A DNA stretch of 34,967 nt, taken from positions 1-34,967 of the IMG/VR virus record IMGVR_UViG_3300008108_000508; one strand, 5' to 3'. Under the pieces are notes generated by a model, which saw only the letters and a list, made by a program, of their open reading frames with translations, did not search any database and had not been told where the DNA came from. Shown piece after piece: positions 8,725 through 16,700 of the stretch; positions within the stretch are counted from its first letter, which is position 1, and each line of letters begins with the position of its first letter. The stretch is from a virus. The position numbers and the translations under genes were made by a program.

Positions 8725-8985
8725 CTTAGATGATTTCATTTTTGCTTGAGCTTTTTTATGTTCTTCTGCTTCTTTTTTCTTTAGTTCTATTAATTTATTA
8801 AAATAAAATTTACGAAGATACGTTGGCATGTAATAAACTTCTGACCAAGTAAATCCATTACCGAATTGAACCATTTCCCAAATTTGAGAATGAAGAATCG
8901 TTTTATAATCAGTTGGAAGGGTAAAAAAAGTTAATCCCAAATGGTATGTCCAGCGCCTCCGTCTCGCCAGTAGCATCTGATACAA
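8710..8985 (-). CDS. Downstream frame of tail assembly chaperone, probably made by frameshift from the gp26-type gene
   Basis: The open frame is 91 codons from a TTG at 8985, with an in-frame ATG at 8976. Its first 18 or so residues are Arg-rich (LLARRRRW) and look like the shadow of the overlapping upstream gene. The believable protein begins at about the T7 run (8923-8929): TLPTDYKTILHSQIWEMVQF, SEVYYMPTYLRKFYFNKLIE, then a charged helix to the stop at 8710. No ribosome site precedes either start. I read it as the extension of the 269-residue gene made by a -2 or +1 shift, like the G/GT chaperones that sit just before tape measure genes. The segment with MPTYLRKFY recalls small T4-type hub assembly proteins (gp51-like); that name is tentative. 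Confidence 0.65.
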   Translation of the reverse strand: MYQMLLARRRRWTYHLGLTFFTLPTDYKTILHSQIWEMVQFGNGFTWSEVYYMPTYLRKFYFNKLIELKKKEAEEHKKAQAKMKSSKVRIR

Positions 8986-9718
8986 ATTGGAATTTCATAT
9001 CCAAATCAGGTGAAAGTTGTTTAACATAAGCTCTAAATGATTTAGTATCTTTTGCTAAAAATGAGTTAGTTATCCATTTGTTTACAAATCCTCTATCTTC
9101 ATTACCATTAACCGAAACAATCATATATTTTAAACGAGTTGTTACATCAAATGAAGCGCCTGAATTCTTATTTAATTTTTCTAAAGCTTGTACTTCTCTA
9201 GTTATTTCTTGTTCATCACCATGTGTTAGTAATTTAAAAACAAGTTCAGTACCCATTGTTGGTAACTTAAAAGTATATCTATTTGTTGAATTCAAAATGG
9301 ATTCATCAAAATCTTTAGTTTGTACTTTACCTAAATCAATAACTACTTCTTGTTTTTGTCCACTAAATGGGTCTGTTATTTCTATTTTATAATCGGCGCC
9401 ATATCCTAAAATACGAGTTGCCATTAAAATAGCGTTTTTATCACCAATTAAAATATCATTTGGATTAACACCAGATTCAACAACTACTGATTCAAATAAT
9501 TTATCCAATACAATACCTTTCTTAATTAGGTTTGTGTTTGCAAGAATATCTTCTTCTCTTGCTGTCATATACTTTAACTCACAAGTACCTTTTCTAAGAG
9601 GATGTCCTTCTGGATATACTAATCCTTTTGATGGTAATTCAATTACTTCCGTAGGAAAATCAAATTTATTCCTTTCACCCTGTATAGGGGTTTCTTTTGC
9701 AATATTAACTTCTGCCAT
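8909..9718 (-). CDS. T4 gp26-type baseplate / tail assembly chaperone protein
   Basis: A 269-residue protein with the motifs of the T4 gp26-type baseplate family: DFPTEVIELPSKGLVYPEGH near residue 20, then LKYMTAREEDILAN, LIGDKNAILMATRILGYGAD, then FKLLTHGDEQEI and TTRLKYMIVSVNG. In T4 this class acts in hub assembly next to the tape measure. Here it also occupies the slot of the lambda G chaperone, just before the tape measure, and ends in a 77-base overlap with another frame through a T7 run. The ATG at 9718 follows a terminator and a putative promoter box. It is somewhat longer than T4 gp26. Function in tape measure or hub assembly is inferred from family and position. Confidence 0.8.
   Translation of the reverse strand: MAEVNIAKETPIQGERNKFDFPTEVIELPSKGLVYPEGHPLRKGTCELKYMTAREEDILANTNLIKKGIVLDKLFESVVVESGVNPNDILIGDKNAILMATRILGYGADYKIEITDPFSGQKQEVVIDLGKVQTKDFDESILNSTNRYTFKLPTMGTELVFKLLTHGDEQEITREVQALEKLNKNSGASFDVTTRLKYMIVSVNGNEDRGFVNKWITNSFLAKDTKSFRAYVKQLSPDLDMKFQFVSDATGETEALDIPFGINFFYPSN
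8923..8929 (-). promoter_or_regulatory. T7 slippery run, candidate programmed frameshift site
   Basis: On the coding strand the zero frame reads AAC TTT TTT TAC CCT, 12 bases before the TGA of the 269-codon gene. Slipping back two bases gives ...N-F-F-F-T-L-P-T-D-Y-K..., and slipping forward one gives ...N-F-F-T-L-P.... Both enter the downstream 8710-stop frame. A seven-base T run is a classical slippage substrate. Confidence 0.6.
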
Positions 9719-9746
9719 AACTTTATATCTTTTTTAAGTTTGTATA

Positions 9747-9755
9747 TATAAATAC
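9747..9755 (-). promoter_or_regulatory. RTATTTATW box before the gp26-type gene
   Basis: GTATTTATA on the coding strand, 28 bases before the ATG at 9718 and just past the U-tract of the terminator at 9784-9809. Same order (terminator, box, start) as at 8678-8724. Confidence 0.45.
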
Positions 9756-9773
9756 ATAAAAATAAAAAAATTG

Positions 9774-9809
9774 GAAATAAAAAAACCCCCACCATTTCTG
9801 ATGAGGGTT
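9774..9809 (-). terminator. Intrinsic terminator after the tail tube gene
   Basis: On the minus strand, AACCCTCATC, loop AGAAAT, GGTGGGGGTT forms a 10-bp stem with two G-U pairs, followed by a run TTTTTATTT. It lies 29 bases after the tube stop. A terminator directly after the tube would limit read-through from the most highly expressed tail genes. Confidence 0.9.
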
Positions 9810-9838
9810 GTCCTTCGGTAGCTTCCGTAAGGAATATT

Positions 9839-10327
9839 TTAGAATTCAAGTATAGCGTAATCGTAAGCTAATGATAATTCAATAGTTGCTACTTCATTTG
9901 AATCAAATGAAACATCACCAAAGTTTGCAGATACAATAAATGCACCTTTCAACTTCCATTGTTCGATTTTATCACCAACAGGACCTAGCATATAGAAATC
10001 AATATCTTTTTTATAGAAATCTGCGTATCCACGTCTACCAGTAATTGATTCGTGTCCTAAACGTACCCACTCCATTACCGCTTGTGCTCCAGAAGGAACA
10101 ATTGGGTCATAAAGTGTTACAGTTATATCTTGCCACTCACCCTTACCTTGTAACTTTCTTTTAATGTTAATGTGGTCTAACACAATTGGTTCAAAGTTAA
10201 TTGAAGGTCTAGCTGCCGCTTTAACCATATATGAAGGAATTCCATCGATTTCCATCACATATCTATTTTTCATCTTAGGTTCGAAGTTCGTATAGAACAT
10301 CTTATCAAACTCTAGTATTTCTGCCAT
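9839..10327 (-). CDS. Tail tube protein (gp19 type)
   Basis: A 162-residue protein, close to the T4 gp19 length of 163. The order of segments matches the family: an early NRYVMEIDGIPSYMVKAAAR, then EPIVLDHINIKRKLQGKGEW, DITVTLYDPIVPSGAQAV, a helix MEWVRLGHESITGRRGYAD, and a C-terminal beta region with ELSLAYDYAILEF. It polymerises as hexameric rings inside the sheath. It directly follows the sheath gene, has one of the few clear Shine-Dalgarno sites in the window (AAAGGA, 7 bases from the ATG), and is followed by a strong terminator, which fits high expression. Confidence 0.93.
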   Translation of the reverse strand: MAEILEFDKMFYTNFEPKMKNRYVMEIDGIPSYMVKAAARPSINFEPIVLDHINIKRKLQGKGEWQDITVTLYDPIVPSGAQAVMEWVRLGHESITGRRGYADFYKKDIDFYMLGPVGDKIEQWKLKGAFIVSANFGDVSFDSNEVATIELSLAYDYAILEF

Positions 10328-10334
10328 TTTATTA

Positions 10335-10339
10335 TCCTT
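10335..10339 (-). promoter_or_regulatory. Strong Shine-Dalgarno site of the tube gene
   Basis: AAGGA on the coding strand within AAAGGATAATAAAATG. Nearly the same string precedes the 143-residue gene (13386-13390), while most other starts in the window show no such site. Confidence 0.7.
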
Positions 10340-10351
10340 TTATTTTATATT

Positions 10352-10360
10352 AATAAATAT
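10352..10360 (-). promoter_or_regulatory. RTATTTATW box between sheath and tube genes
   Basis: ATATTTATT on the coding strand, 24 bases before the tube ATG. A promoter here would give the tube its own transcript in addition to any from the sheath. Confidence 0.4.
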
Positions 10361-10380
10361 CAAGTTACCTTAAATTCGTA

Positions 10381-12030
10381 TTAAGCGTTAAAACTTGCTC
10401 CAGTTGGTAAGATGTTGAAGTCAATTACGATGAATTCAGCTGTCTTAGCCGGTTGTAAGAAAATCTGTCCAGCCATAATGTTTCTATCGATAACATCAGG
10501 TGTGTTGTTAGATTCATCCATTACAACTCTAAATGCGTAAAGTCCTTGTCTTTGTTGAATTGCTTCTAAGTAAGGGTTTACAGTATTTAAGAATCTTGAA
10601 CGAGTTGTTGCTGTGTTTTGTTCGAACACTAAGAAACGAGATGTTGAAGCTATGAACTTCTTAACAGTGATAAGTAATCTTCTTACGTTGATTCTATCTA
10701 ATGCTGAAGCCTTATCTTGTAATGTCTTCTGTCCGAATGCTACAATACCTTGTCCAGGGAATGCTGCAATTGGGTTTACTTTGTTCTCATATAAAGTATC
10801 TCTTTCAGAGTGTGTTAATCTATTCAATACACTAACTGCTCCAATGATACCACCTCTATTTAAACCAGCAGGTGCGAACCATTCAGCTGCTAATCTATCG
10901 TTAGAAGCGAATACAGCCGGCATCAATACTGATGGTGGAACTGATATTAATTTGTTTGTATTAGCATCTACTGTCTTAAGCCAAGGGTAGTAAGTTGCTA
11001 CATAGTTAGAATCCACTTCATTTGCTTTTTCAGTTACTTCAGTTATAGATGCATCTGCTTCAACAAAATCAGCGATATAGAAACAATCTTGTCTATCCTC
11101 AACCATATCAATTACTCTATTGGTGATAGTTGGGTGTAAAGAACGGATGATACCAGGAGTTACAACTAAGTTAATATCATATTCATCTGCGTTTGATATA
11201 GCGTTAATTGCTTTAGTATATGCCTGTGTACCTGTTGTTCCTGCATTTGCGCAGTTAAAACCTTGTGTGTTTGCTGCTTCTATATCTAAACCTAAGTTAG
11301 CCTTTACCGTTGGGTTTAATCCATCAAAACCTTCTTGGAATCCAAGAACGAATTGTCTTTTAACCATATCACTTGATGTAGAACCAGATAAAGCTCCTAC
11401 ACTTAATCCACCATTAGAATCAAACGCAAATACTTGGTTTGCTCCAATTTGTGCACTTTCAGGAATTGGTTTTAAATATTCTCTATTATCACCTGCTACG
11501 CCAATTGTTTCAAAATCAAATCCACTAAAGTATAATGGAGATGATGATGTATTACCCAATGAACCAGTTTGATAAACTACTGCTGGTATTTGTTGTGCTT
11601 CTGTATCATCTGTTGCAGTAATTGGGTTTGTATATGCTCCATGTCCAAATGGTGCTGCTGAAATTGGATTTCCAACACTATTTTGAGCCATTTCAACTCT
11701 TACAAATTTTGATCTGTTTGTATAATCGCCATTTTCAGTTATTTTACCATCGGCTGCAATTTCATTCCATCTATCACCAATTCTCTTAGCAATATAGTTA
11801 GGAGAAGCAGGGTCTAAGTTTACATTGTTAAATGTCTCAATAACACTCTTTCTCTTATCAGTATCAGCGAATGAACGAACTGTTACAGTAAATGTTGCAT
11901 AATCAGTTGAACCATCTTCACCAGCTGCTTTTACATTAGAGATACCAATTTTAAATTTAGTATTATATAATGTACCATGCCCTAAAGTTACAAAACGGAA
12001 AAGGTCATATCTTTCATTCTCCAAATACAT
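10381..12030 (-). pseudogene. Tail sheath protein, C-terminal part (gp18 type), in a different frame from its N-terminal part
   Basis: This 549-codon frame carries the conserved body of a contractile sheath. Landmarks match T4 gp18 in order: RQDCFYIADF, APAGLNRGGI (gp18 SPAGYNRG), ALDRINVRRLL (FDRINVRRL), TRSRFLNTVNPYLE, GLYAFRVVMDESNNTPDVID and the final FIVIDFNILPTGASF. The nominal ATG at 12030 lies inside the coding part of the upstream frame (12014-12466), which ends TNDLADVFGE. The homologous reading runs from that frame into NERYDLFRFVTLGHG here, needing a +1 (or -2) shift. A separate start would leave the sheath without its N-terminal domain. Either the contig has an indel near 12015-12025, or the gene is truly broken or recoded. 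No slippery run is visible at the junction. Confidence 0.85.
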
Positions 12031-12466
12031 CTGCTAAATCATTAGTAGCTGTTGGTAGAATCGATGCAGATACATCAACACCAGTAGTTAGGTCATTAAT
12101 AACAAATGAACCATCAACTGCATCGTTGCTAGTTATTGTAGATGATGCAAATCCAACACCTTCATCTCCAACTTGAGTTGAGTATAGTACTCCAATCAGT
12201 TTAGTACCTAAACTTTGGTTAGATGAACCAGATGCAAAAATACCAAAAGGTGCAGCTTGGGTGTAACCACCAATACCACCAACCCTTACGATTGTTGCTG
12301 TTCCAGCTTCTCTTAAATAGTTTTGAACTGCGTGTTCAGTATAATAAGTTCCATCAGGAGTTCCGAAGATTTCTTCAAACTCTGATATTTCTACAATTTG
12401 TATTTTAAGTTTGTATTTGCTAGTTATGAAATACACATATAAATATAACAAAAATATCCAAAACAT
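12014..12466 (-). pseudogene. Tail sheath protein, N-terminal part, with abnormal 5' end
   Basis: From residue about 25 (VEISEFEEIFGTPDGTYYTE, then YLREAGTATIVRVGG) this frame matches the early part of T4-type sheaths (gp18 VTNEVDLVNTFGQP, then NDLRVVRA). It stops with TGA after ADVFGE, 17 bases past the ATG of the downstream sheath frame. The nominal start MFWIFLLYLYVYFITSK is not credible: its ATG at 12466 lies in the loop of the terminator at 12452-12487, and the hydrophobic leader is translated AT-rich leader DNA. The usual sheath N-terminus (a segment of about 40 residues carrying the SPGV-type strand) is absent. No alternative ATG upstream of the conserved part is available. Confidence 0.75.
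12438..12446 (-). promoter_or_regulatory. RTATTTATW box before the sheath gene
   Basis: ATATTTATA on the coding strand just after the terminator at 12452-12487. About 15 bases further on is AAATACAAACTTAAAA, which resembles ATACAAACTTAAAA downstream of the box before the gp26-type gene. The leader therefore looks intact although the start codon is missing. Confidence 0.45.
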
Positions 12467-12487
12467 AATATAATGCTTTGGATATTT
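12448..12487 (-). terminator. Intrinsic terminator upstream of the sheath gene
   Basis: On the minus strand AAATATCCAAA, a 14-base loop, TTTGGATATTT forms a perfect 11-bp stem (arms 12477-12487 and 12452-12462), followed by TTGTT. The stem is AT-rich, so less certain than the other two. It begins 27 bases after the stop of the 131-residue gene. Confidence 0.7.
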
Positions 12488-12513
12488 ATAAAGTTGAAAA
12501 TTTAGGTATTTTA

Positions 12514-12909
12514 TTATACTGGTAATGGATTTACTCCGTATGAATTACTACCAGAAGTTTCTGCCCAAGGTAAATCATTTTCCATTACCATTACTCTATT
12601 ATATTTGTGTACATTAATATCTTTCTCTATTTGAGATTGAATATGACTCCAATAATTAGATGGACCAGACCCACTAACAATATCTTTTACCCATCCTAAA
12701 ACTTGATTTTCACTAAGTTCTTCGTATGTGGTAAATGATGCTGTATCAACAGAATCCAAACTCAGCGGAGTTGCTCCAGTAAAACTACCAGAATGTCCTG
12801 TCTCATCAACACCTGTTAATCTCCAATATGTATTCACAATTACATTATCTAATGTATCTGTATTTTGTTTTCTTATACCTGTTAATTTCCAGTCGTATGT
12901 ATATCCCAT
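12514..12909 (-). CDS. Small conserved phage structural protein, 131 residues
   Basis: The protein begins MGYTYDWKLTGIRKQNTDTL and continues NTYWRLTGVDETGHSGSF, then TTYEELSENQVLGWVKDIV, a helical IQSQIEKDINVHKYN and a short Pro-containing tail. The 'WKLTGIRKQ...NVIVNTYWRLTGVDE' opening followed by 'FTxYEeLtEdqVLGWV' is a layout I associate with small uncharacterised proteins in the tail clusters of marine T4-like phages; I cannot name the family with certainty. It lies between the 143-residue gene and the sheath and ends before a terminator. A role as a fibre- or baseplate-associated virion protein is inferred from position. Confidence 0.75.
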   Translation of the reverse strand: MGYTYDWKLTGIRKQNTDTLDNVIVNTYWRLTGVDETGHSGSFTGATPLSLDSVDTASFTTYEELSENQVLGWVKDIVSGSGPSNYWSHIQSQIEKDINVHKYNRVMVMENDLPWAETSGSNSYGVNPLPV

Positions 12910-12923
12910 AATATTTTATTTTT

Positions 12924-12932
12924 AATAAATAT
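12924..12932 (-). promoter_or_regulatory. RTATTTATW box before the 131-residue gene
   Basis: ATATTTATT on the coding strand, 14 bases before the ATG at 12909, in the 37-base gap after the 143-residue gene. Confidence 0.35.
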
Positions 12933-12946
12933 TTACTTTTTTTATT

Positions 12947-13378
12947 TTAATCTTCCAAAGAACCGCTATAATAATCAGTAGTTAATAAATGCCTATATGC
13001 TTGCTCAATATGATTTAATTCAGATGGAACTTCTAACATAAATCTACAATAATGGTCCATACCTTGTGTACCTATATTAATACCATATTTGTTATCTCCC
13101 GCATTTACACCAACAAATCCAATCGGTCTAGCATCAGAATCTCTTGCTGCTTTATCTTTCCAAACAGTAACAGATATAGTAGCTACATATCCAGCTGCCC
13201 AATAAACTTCAGTACCGGGTGAATCATCTCTAACTGTTAATCCATCTGCTCTAGATGTATCAGGTGGAGGTGGTAAATCCGCTGTTCTTTTTTCAATTGA
13301 TACATTCGTAACTACATGATATGCATTTGGTACAATAAGTCCCGTTCCTGCTAATTCATAATCTTTTATTAGTGCCAT
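12947..13378 (-). CDS. Hypothetical phage structural protein, 143 residues
   Basis: The protein begins MALIKDYELAGTGLIVPNAY, includes a proline stretch (ADLPPPPDTSRADGL), a beta-rich middle (YVATISVTVWKDKAARDSDA) and a helical end (NHIEQAYRHLLTTDYYSGSL). No membrane segment or signal peptide is present. It follows the S74 fibre by four bases and uses a good Shine-Dalgarno site that overlaps the fibre stop, so the two are translationally coupled. That makes a fibre-attachment or virion accessory role plausible, but the family is not recognised. Confidence 0.75.
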   Translation of the reverse strand: MALIKDYELAGTGLIVPNAYHVVTNVSIEKRTADLPPPPDTSRADGLTVRDDSPGTEVYWAAGYVATISVTVWKDKAARDSDARPIGFVGVNAGDNKYGINIGTQGMDHYCRFMLEVPSELNHIEQAYRHLLTTDYYSGSLED

Positions 13379-13382
13379 ATTA

Positions 13383-13718
13383 TTATCCTTTAATATTAAG
13401 TATTAAATCTTTAATTTTTTGTAATTCATCTTTTAATAAATTTATTTCTTCAGCTTGCTTATCAATAATTTGTTGTTGGTCTTTTATAGATTCAATAAAT
13501 AAACCTGCTAAATTACCATAAGAAACACCATATTCATCATTAACATCACAATATGTTACAGCTTCAGGAATAACCTCATTAACCTCTTGAGCAATTACAC
13601 CAATTTGTCTTACTTTATTTTCATCTGCTATTCTATTATAATAAACACCTCTCATTTGAAGTAGTTTATCCAATGCTGAATCAATAGTTACAATGTTTTC
13701 TTTTGCACGTCTATCAGA
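13383..13718 (-). other. Peptidase S74 chaperone domain and autocleavage site
   Basis: The Ser codon of SDRRAK is at 13716-13718. Family knowledge places the cut on the N-terminal side of this Ser, with the Lys of RRAKEN as partner. Both residues are present, so the domain looks active. Confidence 0.85.
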
Positions 13719-16700
13719 GTATGCCACAATATTTTCAGTAGCGTAAATACCTCTGTAAACATACATACCATACGAAGGTGATGTTGATGATGTATTTACA
13801 CCCACACAATTGTATGGGAAATAATGATAGAACATCCATCTACCAGATTGATAATAGATACCACCATTACCACCACCATCAAACATCAATACAGGTGTGT
13901 TTCCTACATCAAATAATATACCACCATATCCGCTTCTAGTACCATCAACTCTCCATGTACCATAAGTTGAATTATTTGGATAGAAGTGTGCAGAGTTTAA
14001 TCCAGAATAAATACCATGGTATCCTTCCAATCTCTGCCATGTGTGCCAGAATGAATAGTTTGAAGGTCCACTCAATTGAATTAGAATACCACTCATATCA
14101 TAATCCGAGTATAGTCTAACACCTTCGTATGATGGTCCGTTTGCACCTAATTTAATACCTGTGTGATATGCAATTCTTAAATCAGGATAAGGATAACCCC
14201 ACCCTCCACCTTCTTGGAAGATAGAATACGCACGAGTTCCCTGTCCCGAGTTACCACCAACTCCCCAAGGTTCAAAAAATCCCAAATACGCATTGTTTAC
14301 ATCAATAGTAAGCATTCTGGATGTGCCATCACCATTCCAATAATATCCAGTATTATTGTAATCGTATATAAATGTACTTCTTAATTCGTAAGTATATGTT
14401 CTATTTCCAGAATAGTGATTGATATATGTTTCATATCCGTTTTCACAATCTAAGTGTAAGTTACCATTTGTAGTTACAACAGATGGATTTCCATCAATTC
14501 TACCATTAGTACCAACTCTTAAATATTTACCCCAACTCCAGTTAGGTCCGTGAAGTGTACCACCTCTCATTCTTAAACCTTGGTTGTCAACACCATTAGG
14601 GTCTAAGTAGTATCCACTATCATTTGAATCATAGAAAATAGTACCATAAACAGGACCACCAGTATACAAAGTTGAGTTTACATACAATGAGTTATTTATT
14701 CTTGCTGCATATCCACCTACAGTTGAAGAGTCCCCAATTCCTAAACAATCATTTCCTCTACTATAATACCATACCCAACCATTTCCGTTTTGTTGATACA
14801 AACCACCATTACCACTTTCATGCATATAGTGATTCCAATATCCAGATGGGTCTATAATATTGATACCAGCCCAACCATTTCTAGCATATCCATAAGTTTC
14901 CCAAGTACCATAAGATGATTGAAGTGATGTTCTCCAGTGTGAACCATAGTCTTGTGTATATAAACCAGTACCACCTTGCGCTCTAAACCAATCGTTTGCT
15001 AATACATAACTTAATTGAGTTGTTCCAGCTGGATTTACATAATATCCAGTATTATCGCTATCATAAAATATAGGTGCTCTTAATGAGTTACCACCTTGTA
15101 GATAGTTATTTACATAAACATATCCACTTGAGTACATTTCCATATTTGTACTCCTACCACCACTAGTATTTGTGTTATAAAAATATGTATGACCGGCTGT
15201 GGTAAATCTCATATAAGCCTGCCCATAGTTTGTATTAGGTCTACTAAAATGGTATGCAGCCGAACCATCATGATATGAGTTGTCAACATTGAATCCAAAT
15301 CCGCCATCATTCCAAGTGTTTCCAGGTTCAGATACCCACATTTGAAGTTGAGATTGTTGACCCGTTCCCATTTCACTTGCCCTAGCTATTACTCTAAATA
15401 ATGAAGTACTATGCCCACCTGCGGTATTAACAGGACCTCTTAAATATGCACTACTATTAAGGTCAACATAGTATGTGGTATCAGCGGAATCATAGAATAT
15501 TGGTGCTCTAAATGATGATTGAGCATATCCATCTCTACCAACAATTACATCACCATTATTTTGGTCAACTCTAAATTTCTCATAAGCAGTTCGGTTACCA
15601 CTTTGACGAGATGGAACAGTGAATGAACGAATTTGTCCAGTTGAACTTTCAGATGTGAACGCAAACATATTATTAGGATTATCATGCCATAATCCCCATC
15701 CAGTGTATGGTTCATAATCTACGAATATACCTGTCCAACCTTCACCGGTTACTTGCTGCATACCTAATGCACCACCAGAAGATGATGTTCCAGACGCATT
15801 AACTAAAATAGCCGGTCTATAATAAGTTGCTGCGTTTAGAGAACCAGCCATATTGATTGATGTACCAACAGTAGCTAAATCCAAATAATATCCAGTATTA
15901 TCTCTATCAGCAAAATATGGTGCAAATAAAGTATTTGTGATTCTTACGTTTTGGTCACCTCTACCTATACTCATTATCTCATTGGTACTTACACCAGGAG
16001 AATCACTCATAAATCTAGTACCACCATACGCTGGGTTACCTCCTATTTCAACACCAGTATGCCATCCCACAACCATTCTAGTGTGTGTAGAATTTCCGTT
16101 ATTATATGGAGATTTTACATAGAACATATAGTATGGTTGTCCATCACCTCTTTGTCCAGATGTAATACCCGTTGATGAACCTACATCAGATGGGTCCGAT
16201 GTACTATTTGACAAGTTGATATGTCTTGTATTTCCACTGTTTGCTCCAACTCTAAATAAGAATGTTCCACCAGTATCATAAAATCGGTCACCAAAATGCT
16301 CTGGTGCTCTGAAGCTACTTCTAGCCCAAGCGATACCATCGTTTCTAACTTCAAGTGCATAACCACCAGTACCAACTCCACTTATAGCAAATCCTTCAGA
16401 TGTACCACCACCAGTCCAAATAATATTTTTTAATGCAGAACCTAAATTTGATGTAGATGTTGTAGTTCTAAATCTTGCTCCCCAAACATCAGGTTCATTA
16501 TTAACATTAATTAATGCATTATTAGGAATGTTTAATTGACCTGTTAGAGTTAAGTTTACAAATCTAGAAGTACCGGTAGGGTCAGCTAAGAAACTACCAT
16601 CATTATTATCAATAAATCTACTAGCGTATAAATCACCCAATACAGTTGTATTGTTTGCTAATGTATTATCAACTTCTTCAATTCTAAAACCTTGAATTTC

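Noticed and set aside
9643-9849. Minus-strand frame of 68 codons between tube and gp26-type genes
   Set aside because: It spans the terminator hairpin and its U-tract, overlaps both neighbours and translates the intergenic AT-rich DNA; not a credible protein.
12014-12030. Programmed frameshift in the sheath gene
   Set aside because: The junction GGA GAA TGA AAG has no slippery run, and the same gene also lacks its 5' end, so an indel or damaged sequence is more likely; not fully excluded.
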